Source: VRUE01 sp036379955
GTDB lineage: Bacteria > Actinomycetota > Thermoleophilia > Solirubrobacterales > 70-9
Direction: 5' to 3'
NCBI GenBank assembly: GCA_036379955.1
Contig: DASVFR010000015.1
Location: 15,172 to 79,171, forward strand
Length of the DNA stretch: 64,000 nt
Shown: in pieces, positions 8,424-16,370 of the stretch
Position numbering within the stretch: position 1 is the stretch's first letter
Layout: every line of letters starts with the position of its first letter
Position numbers and translations under genes: made by a program
Notes under the pieces: model-generated
Database searches by the model: none
Seen by the model: only the letters and a program-made list of their open reading frames with translations
What the model was told of the DNA's origin: nothing

Positions 8424-9335
8424 ATGAAGGTGCGGGTCGAGCCCAAGCCGCTGCACGAGCCGCTGGCCGGCGGGACGCCTGGAGCGACTGTCTCGGTCGA
8501 GCCGATGGTCGCCGGCACCGTCACCTGGCCGCGGACGATGATGGAGCGACCCGGCGGCCGCTTCGAGACGCTGAAGCTGCTGCGCGCCCTGCTCAGCGGC
8601 AACCCGGCGGCGACCGTGCCGATCCCCTCCTTCCTGATCCGCCACCCGAGCGCCGGCACGATCCTCGTCGACACCGGCCTGCACCCCTCGATCGCGACCG
8701 ACGGCAAGGAGAACTTCGGCGGCCTCGGCGCCCGCTTCGGCAACCCGGCCCTAGAGCAGGGGGAAGACGTCCCCGCTCAGCTGCGCGAGCGCGGCCTCGA
8801 CCCGGCCGAGATCCCGATCGTCGTCATGACCCACCTGCACATCGACCACAGCTCGGCGATCTCGGAGTTCTCCAGCTCGACCTTCGTCGTCAGCGAGGTC
8901 GAGTGGCACGCAGCGGCGACCGGGGCGCGGCCGCTGCTCAACGGCTACCGCCGGCCCCACTTCGAATACGCCTTCGACTACCGCACCGTCGACTTCGACC
9001 GCGGTGGGATCGACTCCTACGCGACCTTCGGCCGCACCTTCGACCTCTTCGGCGACGGCTCGATCCGGCTCGCCTTCACCCCAGGCCACAGCGCCGGCCA
9101 CATCTCGGTGATCGCCCGCCTCGCCGAGCGCGACTTCGTGATCGGCGGCGACGCGACCTACACCGCGGCGCAGCTCGAGGGCGACGTGCCGCTGCCGCCC
9201 CGCCCTTTCGACGCCCATAACTTCCGCCGCTCGTTGCAGGAGCTGAAGCTGTTCAAGCGTGAGTACCCGGACGCGATCGTCACTCCCGGGCACGACCCGG
9301 AGTTCTACGCCGGGCTCAGCGCCCGTTACGAGTAG
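8424..9335 (+). CDS. MBL-fold metallo-hydrolase, AHL-lactonase-like
   Basis: A 303-residue metallo-beta-lactamase-fold protein. The metal-binding motif HLHIDH is at residues 137-142, with later ligands in FTPGHSAGH and VIGGDATYT and TPGHDPEF near the end. The order and spacing match the lactonase-like branch (N-acyl-homoserine lactonases and relatives), but many members hydrolyse other lactones or esters, so the substrate is open. The 3' end overlaps the converging plsC gene by 20 bases. Confidence 0.85.
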   Translation: MKVRVEPKPLHEPLAGGTPGATVSVEPMVAGTVTWPRTMMERPGGRFETLKLLRALLSGNPAATVPIPSFLIRHPSAGTILVDTGLHPSIATDGKENFGGLGARFGNPALEQGEDVPAQLRERGLDPAEIPIVVMTHLHIDHSSAISEFSSSTFVVSEVEWHAAATGARPLLNGYRRPHFEYAFDYRTVDFDRGGIDSYATFGRTFDLFGDGSIRLAFTPGHSAGHISVIARLAERDFVIGGDATYTAAQLEGDVPLPPRPFDAHNFRRSLQELKLFKREYPDAIVTPGHDPEFYAGLSARYE

Positions 9336-10023
9336 CGAGCCCGGCGTACATCTCGCGCACCGGGGAGAAAATCTGCTCGGCGACCTCGAGCTGACGCTCG
9401 CGGCTCGGCTCCTCCTCGGCCGGGAAGCTGAGCGGCTCGCCGAACTGGACGGTCACCTTGGGGAAGCGCAGCCGTTTCCAGCGCCGCACCTTGGCCGAGC
9501 CGTGGATCGCCACCGGGACCACGCGGGCGCCGGATTCGAGCGCGATCCGGCCGATCCCCGGCTTGACCTCCCCCAGCTCACCGGTCCGGGAACGACCTCC
9601 CTCCGCGTACATGAGCAGCATTTCCCCCCGCTCGAGGATCGTGAAGGCGGTCTTGAAGGCCTCCTCGTCGTGATGGCCGCGACGGACCGGAAAGACGCCG
9701 CCATGCGAGTAGACGTAGGTAAGGACGGGCGTGCCGAACATCTGCGACTTCGCCATGAAGCGGATTTGGCGGCGCAGGTAGAGCCCGGTGAAGAAGTGGT
9801 CCATCTGGCTGAAGTGGTTCGGGGCAAGGATCAACGCCCCCGACTTAGGCACGTTCTTGACCCCGATCGCCCGGGTCCGGTAGAGCAGCAGGGTCGGCAG
9901 CGTGACGAGCGCGCGGACGAACGGGTAGGTCCAACCGACGCCCTTGCGCGCCCGCGCGTGGAACCGGTCGAAGTACTCGGCGGGACGTTCGTCCTTGTAG
10001 ACCTGTGGCTTCATGTCCGACAT
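9316..10023 (-). CDS. plsC: 1-acyl-sn-glycerol-3-phosphate acyltransferase (PlsC family)
   Basis: A 235-residue acyltransferase of phospholipid synthesis, adding the second acyl chain to lysophosphatidic acid at the membrane. The catalytic HX4D motif is NHFSQMD at residues 69-75; the substrate-binding block is YAEGGRSRTGELGEVKPGIG and the last motif is VPVAIHG. It follows glpK on the same strand after 54 bases, so glycerol phosphorylation and glycerol-phosphate acylation may be expressed together. Actinobacteria often have several paralogues, so the exact acceptor is not certain. Confidence 0.85.
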   Translation of the reverse strand: MSDMKPQVYKDERPAEYFDRFHARARKGVGWTYPFVRALVTLPTLLLYRTRAIGVKNVPKSGALILAPNHFSQMDHFFTGLYLRRQIRFMAKSQMFGTPVLTYVYSHGGVFPVRRGHHDEEAFKTAFTILERGEMLLMYAEGGRSRTGELGEVKPGIGRIALESGARVVPVAIHGSAKVRRWKRLRFPKVTVQFGEPLSFPAEEEPSRERQLEVAEQIFSPVREMYAGLATRNGR

Positions 10024-10077
10024 AAGCGCGCGGCCTCCCCGGCCGTCGCTACGCGATAACCCCGTACGAGGGGACGG

Positions 10078-11616
10078 TTACTCGGCGGATTCCGAGTCGC
10101 CTCCAGGCGCGGCCCAGCCCTTGGCTCGCTCGACCGCCCGGCGCCACCCGGCCAGCAGCGACTCGCGCTCGTCGGCTGGCATCGCCGGCGCGTAGCGAGC
10201 TGACTCGCGCCACATATTCCCCACCTGCTCGGGCGTCCAGCGCCCGACCCCAATCCCGGCCAGGTACGCAGCGCCCAGCGCGGTCGTCTCGGCCACCTCC
10301 GGAACGACGACCTCCGCGCCGAGCACGTCGGCCTGGAACTGCATCAGCCAGCGGTTGCCGACGGCGCCGCCGTCAGCCTTTAGGGCCGAAAGGCGCTCGC
10401 CCGCGGCGGCCTCCTGGGCGCGAACTGCATCGACCGTCTGGTAGGCGATCGCCTCCAGCGCGGCGCGGGCGAGGTGGGCACGAGCACTGCCGCGGGTGAG
10501 GCCGACGATCGTCCCCCGCGCGTAGGGGTCCCAGTGCGGCGAGCCGAGCCCGGTCAGCGCCGGCACGAAATAGACCCCGTCGTTGGACTCGAGCGAGGCT
10601 GCGAGCGCCTCGCTCTCCCCCGCCCCCTCGATCAGGCCGAGCCCGTCCCGTAGCCACTGCACCGCTGCCCCGGTGACAAAGATCGACGCCTCCAGCGCGT
10701 AATCCACCGCCAACCCCTTGGCCGACGGGCCGATAACCGCTGACATAGAGCGCTTTTCGGCCCGTCGGCCCCGAAGGTTGGGGGTGGCGGCGATTGTCGT
10801 GAGCAGGCCCGAGGTTGGCGGCGGCGGCTCGGGGCCGACGTTGAGGAGGACGAAGCTGCCGGTGCCGTAGGTGTTCTTCGCGGTGCCGGGCTCGAGGCAT
10901 GCCTGGCCGAAGAGCGCTGCCTGCTGGTCGCCGGCGACCCCGGCCACCGGCACTTCGCCGCCGAACTCGGCAGTCGTCCCGTAGACGTGCGCCGAGGGCA
11001 GCGGCTCGGGTAGCCGCGACGGATCCACCCCGAACAACGCGCAGAGCCCCTCGTCCCAGGCGAGCCGCTCGATGTCGAACAGCAGCGTGCGCGAGGCGTT
11101 CGTGTAATCGGTCGCGTGACGGCCGGTGAGCTTGAACAGCAGCCAGGAGTCGATCGTGCCGAAGACGGCGCTCTCCCCCAGGTCGACGTTGCGCAGCAGC
11201 CACTCGATCTTGGTGCCCGAGAAATAGGGGTCGAGGACGAGCCCGGTCCGCTCGCGAACCAGCGGCTCGTGGCCGGCGGCGCGCAACGTCGCGCAACGCT
11301 CCGCCGTGCGCCGGTCCTGCCAGACGAGTGCCCGGTGCAGCGGCTCGCCGCTGGCCGGGTCCCAGGCGACCACCGTCTCGCGCTGGTTCGCGATCCCGAT
11401 CGCGTCGAGCTCAGCGCCCTCGATCCCAGCGGCGGCGATCGCCTCGGCCGCGACCCGCCGCGTCACCCCCCAGATCTCGTTCGCGTCGTGCTCGACCCAG
11501 CCCGGCCGCGGGAAATGCTGCTCGAATTCCGAGTAGGCCCGCCCGGCAATCCTTCCCTCTTCGTCGAAGACCAGGCAAGTGGTGCCGGTGGTCCCCTGGT
11601 CGATCGCGAGGATCAG
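10078..11616 (-). CDS. glpK: Glycerol kinase
   Basis: A 512-residue FGGY-family kinase making glycerol 3-phosphate. From a CTG codon at 11616 the protein begins ILAIDQGTTGTTCLVFDEEG, which contains the first phosphate-binding loop DQGTT; the first conventional start in frame, GTG at 11466, would remove this loop and about 50 residues. The CTG overlaps the upstream TetR stop as CTGA. Other family motifs are GTIDSWLLFKLTG, KNTYGTGSF, YALEASIFVTGAAVQWLRDG and DGGAVGNRWLMQFQAD. Residues 283-299 are an insertion encoded by a 49-bp palindrome, between TTIA and YALE where most glycerol kinases have a short loop. Confidence 0.93.
   Translation of the reverse strand: MILAIDQGTTGTTCLVFDEEGRIAGRAYSEFEQHFPRPGWVEHDANEIWGVTRRVAAEAIAAAGIEGAELDAIGIANQRETVVAWDPASGEPLHRALVWQDRRTAERCATLRAAGHEPLVRERTGLVLDPYFSGTKIEWLLRNVDLGESAVFGTIDSWLLFKLTGRHATDYTNASRTLLFDIERLAWDEGLCALFGVDPSRLPEPLPSAHVYGTTAEFGGEVPVAGVAGDQQAALFGQACLEPGTAKNTYGTGSFVLLNVGPEPPPPTSGLLTTIAATPNLRGRRAEKRSMSAVIGPSAKGLAVDYALEASIFVTGAAVQWLRDGLGLIEGAGESEALAASLESNDGVYFVPALTGLGSPHWDPYARGTIVGLTRGSARAHLARAALEAIAYQTVDAVRAQEAAAGERLSALKADGGAVGNRWLMQFQADVLGAEVVVPEVAETTALGAAYLAGIGVGRWTPEQVGNMWRESARYAPAMPADERESLLAGWRRAVERAKGWAAPGGDSESAE
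10721..10769. repeat. 49-bp palindromic element inside glpK
   Basis: Perfect 13-bp arms (GCCGACGGGCCGA at 10721-10733 and its reverse complement at 10757-10769) enclose a 23-base loop containing TGACAT. It is read through by glpK as residues 283-299. The first 12 arm bases and the total length are identical to an element inside bioD (19643-19691). Inside the loop, AACCGCT and AGCGCTT form a weaker second stem. Confidence 0.85.
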
Positions 11617-12182
11617 CGCTCGGCCCCGCGCACGATCGTCAGCAGCGCCTCGGCGATGCCGGACGCATCGGCGCCCGTGCCGAGCCGCCGCAGCCCCATC
11701 CCATACATCGTCGCGACGACCGTGCGGGCGTGGCGCTCGGGATCGGGCACGCCGAGCATCTCCAGCGCCGCCGCGGCGGCGCCCTCGTAGGCCTCGAAGC
11801 AGCGCCGCGAGGCTTCGCGCAACTCGGGGTCGCGCGCCGCCTGCAGGTGCAGCTCGATCTCGGCCAGCTGCTGGACCCGGTCGCCAGACTCCTGCACGAC
11901 CCGTTCGACCTCGGCCGCAACCTGCTCGACGCTCGGGTCGCGCCCCCGCAGCTCGGCAGCGATCGCCTCCTGGCGCTCCACCTCCTCGCCGACGAAGAGC
12001 AGCAGGCTCTCGCGCAGCAGGTCGACCTGACTGGGGAAGTGGTAGGTGAGCGAGCCAAGCGAGACCTCAGCGGCGCCGGCGACGCGCCGATTGGTCACGG
12101 CCGAGACCCCCTCGCTGGCGATCAGCTCGACCGTGCTGCGGAGGATCCGCTCGCGGGTGTCGGGGGGAGCGGCGGTGGGCAC
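11613..12182 (-). CDS. TetR/AcrR family transcriptional regulator
   Basis: A 189-residue regulator. The N-terminal helix-turn-helix domain is at about residues 9-55 (DTRERILRSTVELIASEG, then VSLGSLTYHFPSQVDLL); the rest is the ligand-binding helical domain. GTG start. It is the first gene of a probable TetR-glpK-plsC transcript and is divergent from an amidase; the 16-bp perfect palindrome between them is the likely operator. A lipid- or glycerol-related ligand is a reasonable guess from the neighbours only. Confidence 0.9.
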   Translation of the reverse strand: MPTAAPPDTRERILRSTVELIASEGVSAVTNRRVAGAAEVSLGSLTYHFPSQVDLLRESLLLFVGEEVERQEAIAAELRGRDPSVEQVAAEVERVVQESGDRVQQLAEIELHLQAARDPELREASRRCFEAYEGAAAAALEMLGVPDPERHARTVVATMYGMGLRRLGTGADASGIAEALLTIVRGAER

Positions 12183-12211
12183 GAAGCGCCAGCCTACCCT
12201 CTTCGCCTATC

Positions 12212-12227
12212 GTTCGTTCGAACGAAC
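12212..12227. promoter_or_regulatory. Perfect 16-bp palindrome, probable TetR operator
   Basis: GTTCGTTCGAACGAAC is a perfect inverted repeat in the 68-base gap between the divergent tetR and amidase genes, 30 bases from the tetR start and 23 from the amidase start. Position and size fit an operator for the adjacent TetR regulator controlling both directions. The same site was not noticed elsewhere in the window. Confidence 0.7.
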
Positions 12228-12250
12228 AGTAAGATCGGGAGGGGCGCGAG

Positions 12251-13738
12251 ATGGAGAGCGGCACGCAGACACGGGATGAAGGCACGAAGACCGGCGCCGT
12301 TCCGGGAGTTGACCCCCCTATAGGGGGTGAAAAAGACGGAACGGCGCGAGCGGCGGGTCTCACCGAGCAGGCACGAGCGCTGCGCGAGGGCGAGGTCAGC
12401 TCGCGCGAGCTGGTCGAGGAGGCGCTGGCGAAGGCCGAGGCGACCCAGGCGACCCTCAACGCCTTTCGGGTGATCTGCGCGGAGCAGGCGCTGGTTGCGG
12501 CCGAGGACGCGGACCGCCGCCTCGGCGAAGGCGAGGAAGCGCCGCTACTCGGCGTGCCGATCGCGATCAAGGACGACGTCGACCTCGACGGGCACACCAC
12601 CCCGTTCGGGTGTGGCGGCGGCCGGGCGGCCACGCGCGACGCCGAGGCGGTACGACGACTGCGCGAGGCGGGGGCGATCCCAATCGGCAAGACGCACGCG
12701 CCGGAGGTCGGTCAGTGGCACTTCACCGAGACGCCGCTGCACGGCGCCACCCGCAACCCCTGGAACACCGACCACACTCCGGGCGGCTCCAGCGGCGGAT
12801 CTGCGGCCGCCGTCGCAGCCGGCGTCGTCCCGGCGGCGCTCGGCTCGGACGGCGCCGGCTCGATCCGCATCCCGGCAGCGTGGACCGGGCTGGTCGGGAT
12901 CAAGCCACAGCGCGGTCGCGTCTCGACCTGGCCCGACGCCGAGGCCTTCAACGGGCTCAGCTGCTACGGCCCGCTGGCGCGCAACGCTGCCGACGCCGCC
13001 CTGATGCTCGACGCCGCCAGCGGCAACGTCCCGGCCGACCTGCACAAGCCGGCGCCGCCGCGCGAGCCCTTCGTCTCCGCTACGGCACGCGAACCGGACC
13101 GGCTGCGGATCGCCGTCTCCTTCGCGACCCCGCTCGGGCTCGCGAACAAGCTCGACCCCGAGCACCGGGCCGCGATCGAGTCTTTCGCCGAGAGGCTCGC
13201 CGGGCTCGGCCACGAGATCGTCCGGGCCGACCCCGATTACGGGATGGTCGGGCCGGCGATCGTCCCGCGCGGGATGGCCGGAGTCGAGCAATGGCTTGAC
13301 GCGCACGGCGAGGAACGCGATGCGCTCGAGGCGCGCACCCGCACTCACGCCCGCTTCGGCCGCGCCCTCGCCGGGCTGCCACTGCGCCTCTCGCGCGCCG
13401 CCGAGCCCGCCCTGCGCCGCCGGGTCGGCCGCGTCTTCGAGCGTTGCGACGTCGTCCTCACGCCGGTGACGGCGAAGCCACCACCGCGGATCGGCGCCCT
13501 GCACGGGCGCGGCTACTGGGCGACCAGCACGACCGCGAGCGCCACCTGCCCTTACGCCTTCGCCTGGAACGTGGTCGGCTGGCCGGGGATGAGCGTCCCC
13601 GCAGGGTTCACTTCGAGCGGCCTGCCGATCGGCGCCCAGCTGCTCGGCCGCGAAGGCGACGAGGCGACGCTGCTCTCGCTCGCCGCCCAGGTCGAGCGCG
13701 CCGAGGGCGGCTGGCCGCTGCCGAGCGGCGCGCTCTAG
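12251..13738 (+). CDS. Amidase (amidase signature family)
   Basis: A 495-residue amidase-signature enzyme. The Lys-Ser-Ser machinery is visible: Lys107 in IAIKDDVD, the cis-serine in GGSSGGS at about 178-184, and the nucleophile serine near 204 in DGAGSIR. It is not clearly GatA; the substrate could be an aliphatic or aryl amide. Residues 1-35 are an unconserved leader before the usual family start (LTEQARALREGEVSSRELVEE); part of it is encoded by a palindromic element at 12294-12347. ATG is the only conventional start before the conserved part. The stop shares CTAG with the converging gene. Confidence 0.88.
   Translation: MESGTQTRDEGTKTGAVPGVDPPIGGEKDGTARAAGLTEQARALREGEVSSRELVEEALAKAEATQATLNAFRVICAEQALVAAEDADRRLGEGEEAPLLGVPIAIKDDVDLDGHTTPFGCGGGRAATRDAEAVRRLREAGAIPIGKTHAPEVGQWHFTETPLHGATRNPWNTDHTPGGSSGGSAAAVAAGVVPAALGSDGAGSIRIPAAWTGLVGIKPQRGRVSTWPDAEAFNGLSCYGPLARNAADAALMLDAASGNVPADLHKPAPPREPFVSATAREPDRLRIAVSFATPLGLANKLDPEHRAAIESFAERLAGLGHEIVRADPDYGMVGPAIVPRGMAGVEQWLDAHGEERDALEARTRTHARFGRALAGLPLRLSRAAEPALRRRVGRVFERCDVVLTPVTAKPPPRIGALHGRGYWATSTTASATCPYAFAWNVVGWPGMSVPAGFTSSGLPIGAQLLGREGDEATLLSLAAQVERAEGGWPLPSGAL
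12294..12347. repeat. Nested 54-bp palindrome in the amidase leader
   Basis: Outer 11-bp perfect arms, GCGCCGTTCCG at 12294-12304 and its complement at 12337-12347, enclose an inner palindrome CCCCCTATAGGGGG at 12314-12327. The whole element is translated as part of the unconserved N-terminal extension of the amidase. The nested layout resembles the element between bioF and bioD. Confidence 0.75.
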
Positions 13739-14517
13739 CCGCCGGCCACCTGGCAGCTGCGGGTGAGCGTGCTGGCGAGCTTGCGGCCGTCCTCGAACGC
13801 CATCGCCGCGCGGGCGAACGGGAAGACGGCACCGGGGAACCCGGCCGGCGCCGCGCAGGCCGCGCTCAGGTAGCTGTGCGCCCGCCCCCCGTAGTGGAAC
13901 ACCCGAAACAGGTTGAGGCTGATCTGCTTCAGATAGCCGTAACGGTTGATCGACGGGGGCAGGGAAGCGGTCAGAATCGTGCCGAACGTGCCCTGACGGT
14001 GACGGATGCGAAAAAAGAAGATCCGGGTTGTCGGAACCGGAGTCGCGCCGTAAACGTGGGCGAGGATCGCCGGGTGCCCTTCGCTGACCGAGTTGAAGGC
14101 GACGATGCGACCCCGCGACGGGAACGACGCCTGTTCTGGGAACGCGGTGCCGGCGACGTAGCTACCTTCGCCAACGAGGGCGGCACGGCAGGCGTGCAGC
14201 GCACCGTGGCTGCTCGTGGCCTCGACCTGCGATTGGCGGCAGATGGGCAACCCCTGCGTGTCGATCTGGCCGCCGCGGTTGATCTCGATGGAGATCCACC
14301 TCAGTGCCGGCGGCGTGCTTCCGGAGAGCGTTTTCACCGTCCCCTTGACTCGAACGGCAATCGGCGCCAGGCGGTCGCGCGGCAGGGCGGTCGGAGCGAT
14401 TCCGCCGCTGAACCTGACGAAGAGATCGCCGCGCTCGACCAGCTCCGCCTGCGACAGTGGGGCCACAGCCAGCAAGACGAGCGCTAGGCAGGCGGCAAGG
14501 GCGGCAACTCGCTTCAC
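13735..14517 (-). CDS. Secreted protein of unknown function
   Basis: A 260-residue protein starting with a Sec signal peptide (VKRVAALAACLALVLLAVAP, likely cleaved after SQA). GTG start chosen because it opens the signal peptide; longer upstream frames have no such feature. The mature part has LPRDRLAPIAVRVKGTVKTL, an ICRQ...HACRAALVGEG segment with two cysteines and a C-terminal PFARAAMAFEDGRKL. I do not recognise a named domain; similar proteins appear, from memory, to be common in Solirubrobacterales. The stop overlaps the amidase stop as CTAG. Confidence 0.75.
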   Translation of the reverse strand: MKRVAALAACLALVLLAVAPLSQAELVERGDLFVRFSGGIAPTALPRDRLAPIAVRVKGTVKTLSGSTPPALRWISIEINRGGQIDTQGLPICRQSQVEATSSHGALHACRAALVGEGSYVAGTAFPEQASFPSRGRIVAFNSVSEGHPAILAHVYGATPVPTTRIFFFRIRHRQGTFGTILTASLPPSINRYGYLKQISLNLFRVFHYGGRAHSYLSAACAAPAGFPGAVFPFARAAMAFEDGRKLASTLTRSCQVAGG

Positions 14518-14560
14518 GAACGGGGGCTTGCCGCCGAAACGACTCACATTGATCAGTATT

Positions 14561-15262
14561 TCAGCCGGGATCGACCCGCCGGGCCCGGTACGCACGCACG
14601 AAGTCGCGCAGCTGGCGAGCGCGGTGGGTGAAGCCGGCAAGGTCGCGACCGGTGGCGCGGTGGGAGAGGTCGAGCTCGTACTCGCGCACCCGATAGCCCG
14701 CGCGGACGGCATCTACGGTCATCCCGATCTCCATCCCATAGCCGCGCGCGAAGGGCAGCGTCGCGCGCAGGACTTCGGCGCGCATCGCGCGCTGGCCGGA
14801 GATTGGGGCCTCGGCCTCGAAGCCGCAGAGACGGCGGATCGCCCAGCGGGCGAAGCCGAGCGCGACGCCAAAGCCGCCGCCGACGCGGCGGCCGAAGGCA
14901 GCGACGGCGAGGTCGCACTCGGCGGCGCCGACGGCCTCGACCAGCCTCACGAGGCCGGTGGCGGAGTTGCCGAGGTCCCCGTCGCAGAGCAGGACGAGCT
15001 CCGGGGGCGTCCCATCGCTCAGGGCCGCCTCGGCCGCCGCGGTCACGTTTCCGCCCTTGCCGTGCGGCCGGCCGCGACTGACCACGCGCGCTCCGGCGGC
15101 CATCGCCGCCTCCGCCGTGCCGTCGGTCGAGGCGTCGTCGGCAACCCAGACCGCGGCCCGCGGAAAGGCGTCGCGCAGCGCCACCACCGTCTCCCCCACC
15201 GGGTCCGCCTCGTTGCGAGCGGCGACGATCACCGCGAGCGAGTCCGATTCATTCGGCGTCAC
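14561..15262 (-). CDS. Glycosyltransferase family 2
   Basis: A 233-residue GT-A fold transferase resembling small dolichol-phosphate-mannose-synthase-like enzymes. It starts with SDSLAVIVAARNEADPVG, then VWVADDASTDGT, and LVLLCDGDL containing the acidic metal-binding motif; PISGQRAMRAEVL follows. No membrane segment is obvious. GTG start at 15262. It lies 43 bases upstream of the secreted protein gene on the same strand, and is divergent from the biotinyl carrier gene with an inverted repeat between. Confidence 0.85.
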   Translation of the reverse strand: MTPNESDSLAVIVAARNEADPVGETVVALRDAFPRAAVWVADDASTDGTAEAAMAAGARVVSRGRPHGKGGNVTAAAEAALSDGTPPELVLLCDGDLGNSATGLVRLVEAVGAAECDLAVAAFGRRVGGGFGVALGFARWAIRRLCGFEAEAPISGQRAMRAEVLRATLPFARGYGMEIGMTVDAVRAGYRVREYELDLSHRATGRDLAGFTHRARQLRDFVRAYRARRVDPG

Positions 15263-15281
15263 GCCGGCACATTCTGCCTTG

Positions 15282-15322
15282 CGGTGCGCCTTTCCCCCGT
15301 CATGAGGGGATAAAGCGCACCG
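15282..15322. repeat. Imperfect nested palindrome between divergent genes
   Basis: CGGTGCGC at 15282-15289 pairs with GCGCACCG at 15315-15322. Inside, TTT/AAA and CCCC/GGGG continue the stem with small bulges around the loop GTCATGA. It occupies much of the 84-base gap between the divergent GT2 and biotin-carrier genes, where promoters should also lie. Its layout (outer arms, inner C-run/G-run) resembles the amidase-leader element. Confidence 0.55.
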
Positions 15323-15346
15323 GAGCAACGGATATTGTGCCCCGCC

Positions 15347-15559
15347 ATGGCAGAGATCGAGGCGCACATCACAGGGAACGTCTGGAAAATCACCGTGGCC
15401 GTCGGCGACGAGGTGGAAGACGGCGACACGGTCGTCATCCTCGAGTCGATGAAGATGGAGATCCCGGTGGAGTCCGAAGACGACGGCGTCGTCAAGGAGA
15501 TCCGCTGCGAGGAGGGCCAGGCGGTCAGCGAAGGCGACGTCCTCGTCGTCCTGGAGTAG
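15347..15559 (+). CDS. Biotin carboxyl carrier-like protein (biotinyl/lipoyl domain)
   Basis: A 70-residue stand-alone biotinyl domain. The modified lysine is in ESMKMEIPVES (residues 34-36 are MKM), and the symmetric beta-hairpin halves are visible around it. Such one-domain proteins serve as the carrier subunit of acyl-CoA carboxylases. ATG at 15347 is preferred over an in-frame GTG 12 bases upstream. The enoyl-CoA hydratase gene starts 5 bases after its stop, and the biotin locus begins 1.5 kb downstream. Confidence 0.9.
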   Translation: MAEIEAHITGNVWKITVAVGDEVEDGDTVVILESMKMEIPVESEDDGVVKEIRCEEGQAVSEGDVLVVLE

Positions 15560-15563
15560 TGGC

Positions 15564-16370
15564 GTGGAGGAGCAGCTCGCCGGCGGCAAGCTCCTGCTCG
15601 ACTTCCCCGCCGAGGCGGTGGCCCGGCTACGCATCTCCAACCCCGAGCGGCGCAACGCGCTCGACCACGACATCCTCGACGCGATCGCCGAGACGCTGCC
15701 CGGCCTCGACCGTGGGATCGAGACGCGCTGCGTGGTGCTCACCGGCGCGCCGCCGGTCTTCTCGGCCGGCTACGACCTCGCCGCGGTCGCGACCGAGACC
15801 TTCGAACGCGATGCCGAGGCGCTCGTCGCCCACCCCTTTCACGCCGCGATGGAAGCGCTCGCTCGCCACCCCTGGCCGACCGTCGCCGCGCTCAACGGCC
15901 ACTGCATCGGCGGCGGGCTGGAGCTGGCGATCACCTGCGACCTGCGGATCTGCGCCGCCGGCGCGAAGCTGGGCATGCCGCCGGTCAAGCTCGGCCTCGT
16001 CTACGGCCACACGGGCCTGCGCAAGTTCCTCGACACCGTCGGCCTTGCCCGCACGAAGGAGCTCTTCCTCACCGGGCGCAACTTCGACGCCGAGCGGGCC
16101 GAGCGGATCGGGCTCGTTCACGAAGTGGTCGGGGACGGCGAGCTGGAAGAGGCGGCGGTCGCGCTCGCCGCCGGGATCGCCGCCAACGCCCCGCTCTCGA
16201 TGCGGGGGAACAAGAGCGCGATCGAGGTTCTGAACTCCTCGCCGATCCTCAACGAACAGCAGGAGGCGGGCCTGATCGCCCTGCGCGAGTCCTGCTTCAC
16301 CTCCGAGGACCTGCGCGAGGGAGTTCAGGCGTTCGGCGAGAAGCGCAAGCCGGTCTGGAAGGGACGATGA
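15564..16370 (+). CDS. Enoyl-CoA hydratase/isomerase family protein
   Basis: A 268-residue crotonase-fold protein. The oxyanion-hole stretches are FSAGYDLAAV near residue 72 and NGHCIGGGLELAITCDLRI near 112. The position used by catalytic glutamates of true hydratases reads MPPVKLGLVYGHTG, so the chemistry may differ from simple hydration. GTG start immediately after the biotin carrier gene; ATGA overlap with the next gene. An operon of acyl-CoA metabolism with the carrier is likely. Confidence 0.85.
   Translation: MEEQLAGGKLLLDFPAEAVARLRISNPERRNALDHDILDAIAETLPGLDRGIETRCVVLTGAPPVFSAGYDLAAVATETFERDAEALVAHPFHAAMEALARHPWPTVAALNGHCIGGGLELAITCDLRICAAGAKLGMPPVKLGLVYGHTGLRKFLDTVGLARTKELFLTGRNFDAERAERIGLVHEVVGDGELEEAAVALAAGIAANAPLSMRGNKSAIEVLNSSPILNEQQEAGLIALRESCFTSEDLREGVQAFGEKRKPVWKGR

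Noticed and set aside
10055..10072. Small CCCC/GGGG hairpin between glpK and plsC as a further member of the palindrome family.
   Set aside because: Stem is only four strong pairs with poor outer arms, too weak to separate from chance in GC-rich DNA.
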